From positions 11,479,068-11,543,067 of the forward strand of contig CM055107.1 in assembly GCA_029204225.1 (NCBI GenBank): 64,000 bases of DNA, written 5' to 3'. Every line of letters begins with the position of its first letter. The first letter of the stretch is position 1. A program made the translations under genes and the position numbers. Below the pieces are notes generated by a model, which had not been told where the DNA came from, did no database searches, and saw nothing but the letters and a program-made list of their open reading frames with translations. The stretch is from Diphasiastrum complanatum (Eukaryota > Streptophyta > Lycopodiopsida > Lycopodiales > Lycopodiaceae). Of this stretch, positions 32,590 through 43,790 are shown one piece after another.

Positions 32590-33190
32590 CATCCATTAAC
32601 CCTACTCTTTAACACTACACATCCACAACAGAGATAGCTTACTCTTTCTCTCTCTCCCTTTCTCACTTATAAAAAGTATAATAACATACAATCCCAATGA
32701 GCAATTAGCAAAATCCAAATAAGCATGAGAGATGGAGGAAAAGTGATAAAGAGCAAGGACATTCATCAATCCATTTCTGAAGAGAACCAATATGCTTTAT
32801 TGAAATGAGAAAATGAATATGAGGAGCAACTCGAGTTGGTCCTTTCTTATAGTAGAGAGGAGGATCCTGGCCTCTGAATCCTATTGGTCCAATCTTGCCT
32901 CTCTGTCTATTCAAATTTAAAAAAGTGTGGGAACCATTAAAATTGGAGGGAAACCCAACTTTATTCACTAACTTGACATTTAGGCCCTGCGACATTAAAA
33001 GTCCTGCAAAAAGGCCTAAAGTTCTTATATTAACTTTTAACTAATCAATCAAATAACTGTGTGATCATCGGGTTGGGACCTACACACGCAGGGTGCCAAA
33101 TCCAAGTCACTTATTAACTAGGGTTAGGATTGCCTTGAGATCCACAAACTCTCCAAAAGTATCTCCCACCAAAACTGGTGGCGGTCCCAT
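32590..33190 (-). promoter_or_regulatory. LTR- or promoter-like segment 3' of gypsy E
   Basis: On the minus strand: a CCAAT box (GGACCAATAGG) near 32885, a TATA box (CTACTATAAGAAAGG) near 32855, and a polyadenylation signal (CAATAAAGC) near 32795. CCAAT-TATA-AATAAA in this order suggests U3-R of an LTR. It follows the end of the E accessory frame. No second copy is in the window. Confidence 0.5.
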
Positions 33191-33208
33191 GACACCTGCA
33201 ATATGCAG

Positions 33209-36200
33209 TTATTGGGGACTTTTATTGGCTTCACGCCGAATCATGATTAAATGATGTTGCACCTTCTCCATAAAATCGAGACGTGTAGTATTAAAATCCA
33301 AATTGTGTGGCAGGAAACAACGGTGGGCTTTGGCAATCCACTTTGAGGTTGTCCATGATGTGAAGCGTGATTTCCAGGAGCCTCCCATCATTGCTGCATG
33401 AAAATATAAACGAGCAACCGACAACTGATCTTTGATTTGCTTTGAGGCCATCGGCTTATTTGGATTGAATGTCAGAAGAGGGAGGCAATCGTCCCATCTG
33501 GTTGCCACTGATGCCAATAGAGCTAGATCTTTAACAAACATTGCCGATTGTCGCACCATTGGATTGGGAGAGTGGACATACTCTCGTTGATAGGCTTGTA
33601 AGGTGCGGTGGAAATCCACTAAGATGGTCCAGTTGTAAGGCTGATGGATGATTGGCCAATTGGGCATATGGATGGTGATCTTGTCCATAGCCAATTCCAA
33701 ATCTTTCCATTTATTTCTTCGCGGCATTGGCACGTAATAGGGATCTACCCGCAATTGGCGAGGGCTGGCGACATAACTCCTAATTGATTTCGGAGTTTTC
33801 TCAAAAACTGTGATTCTCCATGCCAGCTGCTCTCCTAATGTATGTATTTTGTCGAACTCTTTGTCGGCCTTGATCTCAGAGGTCTTAAACTTCAGAACCC
33901 ATCCACCACGCAAGGACTCATATGGATGTTGCTTTAAAAAGGTCTGGATCTGGTCCTCGACGCTGATGGGCCTTCTAAATAGAGGTGTTGTCCTTGATGA
34001 AGATGGACTCGCTTGTACTTCCGGTGTGGTTGGCGGTGGTATGCTATATCTGGAGCTCCCCCCTGGTCCATGCTCGAATCAACCCCTGTATCCATTGGTA
34101 CGACTTCTTGGCGCGGAGGGGAGAATTGCAGCATGGCCGGTACGGGGATTTGTGGTCTGGCTTCCAATACTCGAATGGCTGCTTTTTCATAGGCGATGAT
34201 GGTCTCTTTAGCCTTTGCCAACTCGGTTGAAACTACTCCTTTGAACCTGTTAAAGCGGCCTTGAAATCCCTGAAGGGCCACTTTGTATGTCTCCACTTTT
34301 CTGAACAAATACGCAATCTCTGTCGGTGTGACCGAATGATCTGGTATTTGTGTTTGAAGATACGCATCACGCTCAAGGGTGGTCGCATCCAATTCACCTT
34401 GAAGGTGTGTGCGATCTTGTTCAGCCATCTGTAATTGCCCCTTCAGCATCTACAACTGTTGCTTGGCATCCTGCACAACCTTATCCACCTAGTCCTGTGT
34501 GGTTGTTAGGGCGTTTTGCAGGGAGCTGATGTATTCTTCCAAGCGATCAGCCTGTTGCTGGGCCAACGTCTTTTCAGCTTCAGCCTTGTCTTCGTGTTGT
34601 TTGGCAATCTTCAACTCTCGATCCAGCTGGACAAGTTTTTGGCTTATCAGAGGGTTTTCGGACCCTAGATCAGAAATTCTCTGTTCCATTTTCTTCTTTT
34701 TATCCAACATCGACTGGATCACTTGCGTAGGGCTTGAAACCAAATCTAGAGCATATTCAGAATCGAAGGCTGTGGAGGCGGCAGTAGCAAGAGGACCTGA
34801 TGGAGTTGTCCTTGGCAAGCGTGGAAGAAGTGTCACTACGTCTTTTTCTTCAAAATGGTCTTCCTCCCTTCAAGCACTGTGGTGTCGAACTATTTTGGTG
34901 ATTTGATAACTTTCTCGACCCGAAGTGCAGCTGGACTATCTTCTGTATGAGGTTGCTGGCTGACATCTTCAACACCAACAGTAGATTCATGGATATGTCC
35001 GAATCCTCTTCCATGGGATTGGAGTTCAAAGGGCGCAGGGCTCTAGGGAATTTCAAAAATTTCGGTGGCCCCAAGGGGATCGGAATCATCGAACATATCC
35101 ATGAAGAACTATGTGTTTGGTGAGTTGGCTTCGGTGTGTGGGGGTGAGGCGGCCTGGGCAGCTGTGATAGGAATGGTAGGCCCAATGGTCACAGACTGTC
35201 CTTGAATGGAAGCAGAGGCGAGGGAAGCATCCGAGACTGGGGGAATGGGAAGTTCAGTGCGAACAACAGTAGGGGGTGGAAGCGCAGCTGACGAGGTATG
35301 CCTAGTGTGACGTCGTGACGCAAAAGGCGAGTCAGGAATAACGATCTTGCTGCATGGATGACGATGACTATGAGAACTTGAGGCATGGTGAGATGACTCG
35401 GCCGGTGCTTCTTCGTAGACCGAAAGCACAGAATCCAGGTGGAAGCCATGTATTCTATTTTCTAAGTGAGAAACGACTTAAAGGGACAATAAAGAGCCGA
35501 CAGCGAACTGCTGCTTAGTATTGGCCTTAATAGCTCTTTGAGCTCACTAGAAACAATCTTGAACCAATTATACGGTTCAAGAGGGGCTTTGGCTAACTTG
35601 GTGTGGGACTCCACTATCCTATGGAGGATCTGTGATGTGATGCGGTCTTTCCTGAGGTTGCCAACCATCAGGAAGTTGTTCAATAACTGGGCAACAACGT
35701 GGATTGAAGGTTCAGTGATGGACTTCAGAAGGTAGCCATCATTGGTTCAGTGCAGATCGTTGGTGAGGTCAATATATGACTTGATGGTCTATTTGGCGTG
35801 CTTATGATTGGGTGAGACCTGCATGCCAGATGCTATACCTATAGTTGCAAGGGTGGCCTCCGTGACGCGCACCTTATGTGTGGCTCCCTGGAAAGTGATA
35901 TAAAATTTGGATTTCTCTTCCTTCCACGTACTGAAGGCAAGAGTGATGAAATCCATATTGAGCAACCCAAAAAGGCTCTCTCATGAATACCCATTGTAGT
36001 GAGCAGCGGCTCTGCAAAGGTCATCCATTGAGTGACCTTGCTTGTGCTAGGAAGAATCATGATGTTTGTTGCAGATGGGATATCACGATGGATAGTATAG
36101 CACGAAGACTGGGAAGTATCAGTGGAAGACACGATGATCAGAAAGCAAATATAAAACGCGTAAAAGTGTATCAGAAAGCAATGCAGGAATTTTGGAAGGC
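33209..36200 (-). pseudogene. Gypsy E accessory region (plant-mobile-domain-like plus coiled coil)
   Basis: A ~3-kb minus-strand coding region 3' of integrase, broken into several frames. N-terminal part (about 35500-36130): VTQWMTFAEPLLTTMGIHER, then LLNMDFITLAFSTWKEEKSK and KDRITSQILHRIVESHTKLA. This resembles the transposon-encoded plant mobile domain, a loose match. Next a Ser/Pro/Thr-rich stretch (35109-35429). Then coiled coils at 34489-34836 (RELKIAKQHEDKAEAEKTLA) and 33934-34449. Last, 33209-33913, 234 codons containing KWKDLELAMDKITIHMPNWP. Function unknown. Env-like or ORF1-like roles known from Athila and Ogre elements are possibilities only. Confidence 0.6.
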
Positions 36201-36254
36201 TTTGGCCACAAGAAAAATTCGCAAGAGTTTCGCTAGCACAAGTGAGGAATGAAT

Positions 36255-36640
36255 CGAATTCAGTCAACTTATAGGTGAATTTGGTGGGTCCATTACACTG
36301 AATACTACTTTGGCTGATCAGTTCTGAAAAAAAATTTGTAGGCATATACAATATTGTGAAAATAGACTATAAAAATCTCGACGAAGGTTTCTGGGGATTT
36401 GAGCCTATCAGGCGAATGTTTTCTAGGTCCGACGAAGGATAAAACTTTGCCTAGGAGGGTCCTTCCCCCATGTACGGTCATAAATGTATTTTTTTCACAA
36501 TCTGAACTGATGGTCAACCTAATTTTAACATTTTAAGATCATCTAGCACGTCGGCGAAGGTTCATAATGAGGTTAAAATGCTCGGCAAAGGTTTTTTTAA
36601 AAAAATGTACTGAGATCAGGCTTGCTGAACTGGCGGAGCA
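36255..36640 (-). promoter_or_regulatory. Promoter-like segment after gypsy E integrase
   Basis: The minus strand carries CACCTATAAG, then TGAATTCGATTCATT and GCTAGCGAAACTCT, near 36230-36277. These are the same three blocks as in element D at 24757-24805. Upstream, ATGGGGGAAGG near 36465 could be a polypurine tract. So it is either an LTR or an internal promoter of the accessory region. Confidence 0.55.
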
Positions 36641-37890
36641 GGCTGTCAAAACTTGCGTAATCGACTGCCATTCACTGGAGTATCAAATCGTTTTAATTTG
36701 TCATAGTTCAAGATTTCCTTCACTTTATATGGGCCTTAACCGGGAAACTTCAACTTTCACTTGACTAGCTTGGTTTTGTACATCAATGTCAGATCTCCTG
36801 GTTTTGGATCTTTTTTGTGTAATCGACGATCGTGCCATGTCTTGCGGCGTGCTTTCTCTGCTGCTAAGGAATTTACTGCCATCAATCGGGTTTCACATAA
36901 TTTGTGCAACGCTTCATGACGGAGTTGTAAAGACTTATCATCATTTAACCGTTCTATTGCTGTTATACATAAGGATGGGATTAAAAATTCAATTGGCATG
37001 ACAACATCTTGACCATAAACCAGTTGAAAAGGTGTTTGATTTGTACTATTTTTGTAGGCGGTTCTAAATGCCCATAATGCTGCATACAGTTTATGTTCCT
37101 GATCAGACCGACTTGCTTCAACTGTCTTTGTCATAATGGTGCAGAGAATCTTATTGGAAGATTCAGCTTGGCCATTCCCCCTGGGATAGTAGGGAGTACT
37201 GAATCTGTGTATAACAAAAAAATCTTCTAGTAAACACTTTATTGTTTGATTAACAAAGTGTGTACCTCGGTCATTGACAATCTCGATCGAACATCCAAAT
37301 CTGATTATAATATTTTCATATAGAAACTTGGCCTTAGATTTCGCATCATCAACTTTGACAGCTTTGGCTTCAATCCACTTGGTCATATAATCAGTTGCGA
37401 TGATGATGTGTCGAGTCTGAGATCCTTGCATGGCAGGGTGAATAGGTCCAACATAATCCAGTTCTCATTTTTCAAACGGTGCTTGCGATAAAACCGGATG
37501 CAAGAGTTCATAGTTCTGTCGAGTAGGTCGTCGTGCTCGCTGGCAAACATCACATGTCTGAATAAAATTTTCTGTGTCTTTGTGAAGCGTAGGCCACCAA
37601 CAACCTGATTCTAAACGTTTGCGAACAGTAATATTTGTAGAGAAGTGTCCTCCACCCATGCCATCATGTGAAAACATGATTAAATCTAGTACTTCATGAG
37701 GTAAAACACACCTTCGTAAAATATTATCTGATCCACGACGATAAAATTGTCCGGCAATTAATTGATAAGGTTGAGTCTTATGAATCAATTGTCTCTTCTG
37801 TACTTCTATCAGGGAGTCATTCGGTTGTCCTAGCATCAGGTACTCAGAAATATCTGCTGTCCACTCAGGTACTGCTTCAACATAGAACAA
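36641..37890 (-). pseudogene. Gypsy E integrase
   Basis: HHCC module at 37465-37890: FSHDGMGGGHFSTNITVRKR, then CDVCQRARRPTR. Catalytic core: 36757-37431, with IIIATDYMTKWIEAKA, IEIVNDRGTHFVN (Asp) and YYPRGNGQAESSNKILCTIM (Glu intact, unlike element D). The C-terminus (LMYKTKLVK, then the GPY/F-like module) continues to about 36641 after a stop. A frameshift at about 37440-37465 separates the zinc module from the core near the first Asp (LDYVGPIHP). Confidence 0.92.
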
Positions 37891-39166
37891 TGCATCATCT
37901 GTTCATCATCCACTTCAATATTAACTGGTGCGGATTCAATTTGCGAAACATGATCGGCTAGATAATGTTGCTTGCCCTTTCGAACCACAATCCAAAAGTC
38001 GAATTCAGTCAATAACAATAACCATCTTGCAATACGTCCAGTATTGCATGTCTTGTTTATCAAGTAAAGTAATGGTTGATGATCCGTATAAAATACAAAG
38101 TGCGATTCCATGAGGTAGTGACAAAATTTTCGAACAGAGAAAATCATGGCTAATGCCTCACGTTCTGTTGTTGAATAATTCTTTTCTTGATCTGTAAGCT
38201 GTCTGCTTGCAAATCGTATAGGATAATCTTTCTTATAGTCACTTGGCTGCATCAAAATTGATCCAATGGCGTATTTTGAGACATCCGTATGAACATGAAA
38301 CTCTATCGTCCAATCTGGAGAACGCAGTATTGGTGCTGAAGTTAATGCTTTTTTTAACTTTTCGAAGGCTTCTAACGCTTCTACTGTCCAAATAGGAACA
38401 ATAGTCAGTTTGTATATAGGTCGTGCTAATTTCGCAAGGAAGATAATAAAAATTCGATAGTAGTTTGCACGACCCATAAACACATAAACTCCTTGAATTG
38501 TTGCTGGCGGTGGCAATTCCACAATAACTTTGATCTTAGAATAATCCATGGCAATACCATGTCTTGATATCACATGTCCAAGCACAACTTCGTGGAAAAC
38601 CCATATCTGACATTTTTTTGGATTTAGAGAAATCTGATATTTGCAGCATCTTTCAAATACTTTCTCCAATCGATCCAGGTGGTCTGTATCTGTACTATGA
38701 ACTCCGAAGTCGTCCAAGTAAATTTCAAGAAATTTCTGCAGATAATCTTTAAAAGCAAATTGCATTACTCTTTGGAATGAACTTGGTGCATTACAGAGTC
38801 CAAACGGCATTACTTTGTAAGCATAGGTGCCCCATTTTGTTGCAAAAGCAGTTTTACGGCGATCGGCAGATGCAATCTTAACCTGGTTGTAGCCACTAAA
38901 TCCATCCAAGAAACTATAAGCTTCCGCTCCAGCAAGGCGATCCAAAATGCTTTCAGTAAAAGGTAACGGAAAGTGATCCTTTCGCGTCACTTTGTTCAAC
39001 GCTTTGAGATTCACACAGATCCGCAATTTTTCATTTTTCTTAGGAACAATGACAATCGATGAAATCCATTCAGTATGTTCGATCTCATTAATAAAATTGG
39101 CGTCAAGCAATCTCTGAAATTATACCTTTATCAGGTCCGCCACATTAGGATTACAACGATAGAACT
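37836..39166 (-). pseudogene. Gypsy E reverse transcriptase and RNase H
   Basis: 424 continuous codons (37836-39110), with the RT start extending upstream past a stop. Motifs: EHTEWISSIVIVPKKNEKLR, YKVMPFGLCNAPSSFQRVMQ, catalytic YLDDFGVH, CQIWVFHEVVLGHVIS (thumb). RNase H: FHVHTDVSKYAIGSILMQPS and FVFYTDHQPLLYLIN, with the Asp residues present, and NYSTTEREALAMIFSVRKF intact where element D has a stop. This is the best-preserved enzyme in the window, but the polyprotein around it is broken. Confidence 0.94.
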
Positions 39167-39194
39167 TTGTAACCTTTGGAACTGCATCAGGTAC

Positions 39195-39423
39195 ACACAT
39201 TCAGTAGAAACGTGATTGGTGTATCCAAACTTCGATCTAATAAGGAAATCTCGCTCAAATCTGATTGATTATCTTGTTGACACATATATCCTGTTGTACA
39301 GTCAATTGTTGCAAGAGCTTCATTCCAATTGACAGTGTTTGTTTGAGAATCGTAATAAAGTCCCAAATTTTTCTCTGGTCGATCACAAGTATGATTTGTT
39401 GTTGACGAATTGCGATCCTCTTT
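39195..39423 (-). pseudogene. Gypsy E remnant of protease-RT linker
   Basis: Translating on from the protease, the minus strand gives SQTNTVNWNEALATIDCTTG and LDTPITFLLNV, which align with the start of the element D linker (MRWTDALATIDCQ, MDTPITFGVNM). After that it jumps to AVPKVTKFYRCNPNVADLIK, the sequence just before RT. About 800 bp of the linker seen in D is missing, so this is an internal deletion. Confidence 0.7.
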
Positions 39424-40025
39424 TTAAACCACTGGTTTGATAGTCCAAGTTGTAGGATCAATTTTAACTGCACGTTCACGATTTTCAAAAGTGATTTTTC
39501 CGGTACCCCAATTATGAATTACTTGTGCAACTCGTAACCATGGACGTCTTAATAGAATTCTAAAAAAAAATATGGCACTTCTGGTAAGTCCATCACTACA
39601 AAAGTAATGACGAACTGTACTCCCACAATTCTGACAGGTATGTCTTCCACCATTCCTCGTGGACAAACTGTTGTTTGATCAGCTTGCTTAATAGCAAAAG
39701 TAGCAGGCTTAATCTTTGTAAGGCCCCATTTTGCACATAGCTTTGTAGAAATCAAGTTAACTCCTGAACCTCCATCTATCACGGCTGCTTCTTTAGGAAA
39801 TTGTCTATGTTGTATCGGCAGAGTGATATTCTTTTGTTCACTTTTCCAAGCGGCTCCAACATGGAGTACTTCGTTAGATTCTTCAAATTCAGCACAAAAA
39901 AGCGGCTCTTGATAGACTTCTAGTTCTTCTTGAGCTAACTTTTGCGCTAAGACGTCTTTTGCTTTTGGCGCCAACTTCAAGAACTCTCCCAATGAAATAT
40001 TGATCTTGCTAGACAAAATGTTCAT
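39424..40025 (-). pseudogene. Gypsy E protease
   Basis: Minus-strand frame 39549-40025 (SNEVLHVGAAWKSEQKNITL, AAVIDGGSGVNLISTKLCAK with the active-site Asp, PRGMVEDIPVRIVGVQFVIT), then after a frameshift RRPWLRVAQVIHNWGTGKIT (39424-39666). It has about 40 N-terminal residues that element D lacks. The frameshift falls between FFLEFY and LLRRPWLR. Confidence 0.9.
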
Positions 40026-40685
40026 GAGTAGTTCTCTGTATGCGATGCTTCTAGTTCAGTTATCTTGAAGGGTTCTTCAAGATGATGTAACTGATCATTC
40101 ATATCTATACGTAAATTTCTTGGCGGCTGTAATGGTGAAGAATGAACTTCAGCTGTTGCTTTAGCAGCTTCAAGCTCTTCTTCTTCTTGCAAATGTTTGA
40201 TCCACTGTCTCATATCCTGATATCTTCGTTTTTTTGTATTAAAATTTGGATAGACTCCCGATGTTGTTGGTATATCATTCAATGGTATATAATCAGCAGG
40301 TACTAGATCCATTATTGGTTCTTTCTGCTTCTGTGCTCTGGTGACCACCATCAAGAGTGCGCTTGGTTTATTTTGAGCTACTGGTCTTTGCTTAATTGTT
40401 ATCAAATTTATAGGTGCTGTAGCTGGTGGTGGCTTCGGTCTTGCTGGGTAGTCTTTGTAGCAATGCCCGTAACCACAGTCACGACAGAATGGTAGAAATT
40501 TTTCTTTATTTGGGCATTCTGCAACTCTGTGATTTTCTCCACAGGCAAAACATCCGAGTGGTGCTTTGGTCCAATTTATGGAGGCTTGTTGTTGAGCAGC
40601 AGCATAAATGACATATTGTTCTAAAGATCCACCTGGTTGATCATTTTCATAGTTCCATTGCTTTGTGTCATTTTTGTCAAGCAGT
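40022..40685 (-). pseudogene. Gypsy E gag C-terminus with zinc knuckle
   Basis: Around 40440-40580 the minus strand reads PLGCFACGENHRVAECPNKE, a CX2CX4HX4C knuckle, then FCRDCGYGHCYKDYPARP, which may be a second partial one. The frame runs on into a hydrophilic spacer (40022-40405, HLQEEEELEAAKATAEVHSS) towards the protease. The capsid part of gag is missing; the frame is lost near 40685. Confidence 0.82.
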
Positions 40686-40689
40686 CTTC

Positions 40690-41489
40690 ACATACATGGC
40701 TTCTTGTAGCATTCAATGGAGATTCAATATAAAAGTTTTGAGTGCACAACAATTGTAATTTATAGGAAAGCCAATACTAAGATGAAAAAGATGATAATAA
40801 AACAAAAACCACGTTTTGATTTCATGTAGACGTTGAATGGCACAAATACATACCAGGTACATTACATTGTCTACACAAGAAAATTTTTGAAACCTAGTCA
40901 AACATGTGCAACCTATCTTCTATCAACCCTCACAAGCTCCATCTCTAAATCAAGCACACATCTCATGCCATGGGTAAGCTAAATTAAATAAATAGACATG
41001 AGAATTATACTAAATCATTAAATCACATATAAGCTCATGTGCACAATTGGAAATCATAATTGTCATGACACATCTCAAATTCCATCCTGAAATTATTAAA
41101 CACATCAAACAAACTGTCACTAGATTTTTCATATTTCCTCATGTATTTTGTGGCTAATTTCTTTGTGTTGTCAAATCTGGAAGAGCGCTTTGTTATCCAA
41201 TGTCCAACCACACATAAAATTTGCCTCCAGAGGTTTAAGCATTTAGGAAACACACATATTAGAAAGATTTTAACAATGCCATTGAATGCACAACACTATC
41301 ACATAAAGGCACCAAAGGGTAACAAAGTTCATATAAAAACCAAATCTTGTATAAAGATTATAGAATTGTAATACTATCTATCATCCTTTTGCAACCATCT
41401 ATTTGGATTCATATAGCAAATGAAGCTCAATGTTTAATTTATGTCCATAGTCTTTCAACTGAATTGAAATACCATGTAGAGTTTGACAT
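40690..41489. other. Gene-poor spacer
   Basis: About 800 bp of AT-rich DNA between the truncated gypsy E and the tandem repeat at 41490. Only short chance frames; nothing recognised. Confidence 0.5.
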
Positions 41490-41885
41490 TTGGTGCTTGT
41501 TTTATGAAGCTCCATTATCTTGTTTATTGAATTTAAGGCACCTAACGTAACAATATTACTCACCCATTTCATTACAATAAATAACAATATTATTTACCCA
41601 TTTCATTGATAGTAAAGAAAATATATGCCGCGCCTTAGACAAATAATTTCCAAATTTTCTTTGCACTATTTGTTGAGTGTGTTGTTTTTTGAATTTAGGA
41701 CTTCAAGGTAGGAGCATGCACCTAGCATAACAATATTAGTTTAACTATTTCATATACTTAAAAAGGAAGGTGTGCCTCGAACAAATAGTCACCAAATTGA
41801 GTTTGCATTGTTTGGTGAATTGTATTGTGTGGTGGATTTTAGAGATATTAGGGTAGGGGTATGCACCTAAAATAACATTTCAACC
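41490..41885 (+). repeat. Diverged tandem repeat of ~145 bp
   Basis: Two clear and one partial unit. Shared blocks are the sequence around gacaaataatttccaaattt / aacaaatagtcaccaaattg, then ggtaggagcatgcacctagc / ggtaggggtatgcacctaaa, with aacaatatta at unit ends. The units are old and differ at many positions. Coding is not evident. Confidence 0.55.
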
Positions 41886-42284
41886 ACAATACATTATTTG
41901 TGTTTTGGGACATGTCACCACAAGCTATGGTGCAATGTGAGCTCGATGACTCATGTTACTACTCCTTAGTATCCCAATTAAACAACACAGATATAAGCAT
42001 GTATGTAGTATAACACTTTGTTTGCATTTGATATTGTGTCAAAGATGAGATGAACATTTGAAAAGATTAAGCAAAAAGATAACAATTTCATTCTCAAAAA
42101 GTAATTCGTTTTTCCAAATCCAATAGTATCACACATATAAGTGTTAAACAAGGCATATTTGATATTCAACCACAAACTACTTAGCTTTTACACAACTCAT
42201 GCATTAAAATTACTACATCACTTATCTTTATATTCAACTTGGGTGTGATTAGATAAATATATTTGACAAGATGCTCATAATTGT
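41886..42284. other. AT-rich spacer
   Basis: No gene or repeat recognised. Confidence 0.5.
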
Positions 42285-42475
42285 GTAACACCCATCTTTT
42301 TTTTTTTGCACACATGATTTAACAACCAGTGGTTGTTATATACAACTTGGCAATGTCATATATGGGGCTAAGCTCCATAGATGTCACTACACAATGGCCA
42401 AGATTTGAGCTTGGACCTTTCCATCGGTAGTCAACAACTCTACCCATACACCCCATTGCGATGGGCAAACACCCA
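42285..42475 (-). mobile_element. tRNA-derived SINE candidate
   Basis: On the minus strand: an A-box-like GGGTAGAGTTGTTGACTACC (near 42425-42445), a B-box-like AGCTCAAATCTTGG (near 42398-42412), and a terminal A tract seen as ttttttttttt at 42298-42308. The order head, body, A-tail fits a SINE about 170 bp long. The B box is imperfect. Confidence 0.5.
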
Positions 42476-42484
42476 TCTTTCTCT

Positions 42485-42636
42485 CCTCAAGGTTTGGAGC
42501 TTAACTACACCTAGCCGCACAAAGGAGGTACACAACAAAAATATAGTGGGGTTGAATCCACCTCAAGGTTTGGAGCTTAACTACACCTAGCCGCACAAAG
42601 GAGGTAACACAACAAAATATAGTGGAGTTGAACCCA
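42485..42636 (+). repeat. 76-bp tandem duplication
   Basis: Two copies of a 76-bp unit (starts 42485 and 42561), each beginning cctcaaggtttggagcttaa and containing gccgcacaaaggaggta. They differ by only a few bases and one indel, so the duplication is fairly young. Confidence 0.9.
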
Positions 42637-43790
42637 CCAAACGGAATTGCTAGTTAACAATCTCCTCAACCTTAAGGTCTCAAAATGTGGCGCATTGGTT
42701 GACAACATCTCAAGTTTAATTCCATTCTATATAAAATATAAAAACAAAATCTCATAACATATTTCATGGGCCATCCTTTGCATGTGAGCATGTTAATAAA
42801 CAAAATGATCAACGCATCAAGACGGGCATTCACTGTAAATATAAATAAAGATTGCATCTGTGAAGAATTAAAAAACAATAACAATAACGTTAACACTCAA
42901 ACTCATCTAAGAGTGACACGTCAACTTTTAGCAAATTGTTAGAATAGCTTCCCCAAAAAAAATAAAGATTGCATTTACGAAGCATAAAAAATAAAGAATA
43001 ATAATGTTAATGCTCACACTTAGTGCACCTTAGCTTTTAGCAGATTGTCGCAATAGCTTATTGCTACCGTGACAAAGCTAAAAAAGGCAAAAAAAAATAT
43101 GGTTTGAATGTGCGGGTTAGACAAATATAAAAGTCTAGATTTGAGGGAATAAAAGAGTCGACTAAAAGAAAACGAAATAAGAAGACAAAAAGCACAGAAT
43201 TTAGTTGTTAAAAATGGTTTGTCACAATGGAAGAAAATGCAAGTTGGGGACCTCCCTCCACAATGGACTTTACCTACCCAAAGAAGGCCCGGCTCCATTG
43301 ACTCAAAGATCATTGTTCAACTCAAAAAGTATGAATACGTTGGTGTATCCTTCTAGACAATGCGTCGACATGCTAAATATTACTCGTGCCTTTATGGTAT
43401 ACAATGATACTTACAGATATGCAAGATTTTATGTGTATTCTGTTAACAGATTAAATGATACAAGAATTGCTCATTCAACACCCAAAAGAAATCCTCGTCT
43501 TGCATTAGCGATCACCTTTGCACCCCTCCGATCTACTAACGTACTTCAGCAAAGAAGACATACATGTAAAAGGCACGTAAATCATCAAATTGTGTAAACA
43601 GCATTCGTAACAATTTTTGCAAGCCAGAGAATCTGGTACAAGATGGAAACACTTGAATTCTAATCCCTAGCAGAAGAGCTGTATGATCTTTGGGCTACAA
43701 ATTATGGAAATTTAGATCGAAAAGCAGGTTTAAAGAGTTCGACCTTTTGAGAGCTAACGCACTCAGTTGGCGGTTGTTACATAGATGCGA
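42637..43790. other. Downstream flank of the cyclin gene
   Basis: About 1.15 kb 3' of the cyclin stop. A near repeat (aaaaataaagattgcattt near 42958 and ataaataaagattgcatctg near 42840) is present. No clear AATAAA is seen within 200 bp of the stop on the minus strand, so the poly(A) site is not placed. No other gene recognised. Confidence 0.5.

Larger units (their letters stand above)
36255..40685 (-). mobile_element. 5'-truncated Ty3/gypsy element E
   Basis: Minus-strand gypsy element: gag zinc-knuckle end, protease, RT, RNase H, integrase, then the promoter-like segment and, downstream of these coordinates, the accessory region at 33209-36200. The 5' LTR and most of gag are missing; the recognisable part starts near 40685. 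Element D is a relative on the other strand. Compared with D, the protease-RT linker is shortened by roughly 0.8 kb near 39195. Its reading frames are longer than those of D, so it is probably the better-preserved copy, but it is still disrupted. Confidence 0.9.

Noticed and set aside
33810-34906. Plus-strand frames of 81-135 codons
   Set aside because: Antisense shadows of the gypsy E accessory region, whose minus-strand frames have coiled-coil pattern and better residue mix.
43205-43597. 130-codon plus-strand frame 3' of the cyclin gene
   Set aside because: No motif, low-complexity codon mix, antisense to the likely cyclin 3' UTR; length is within chance for this composition.
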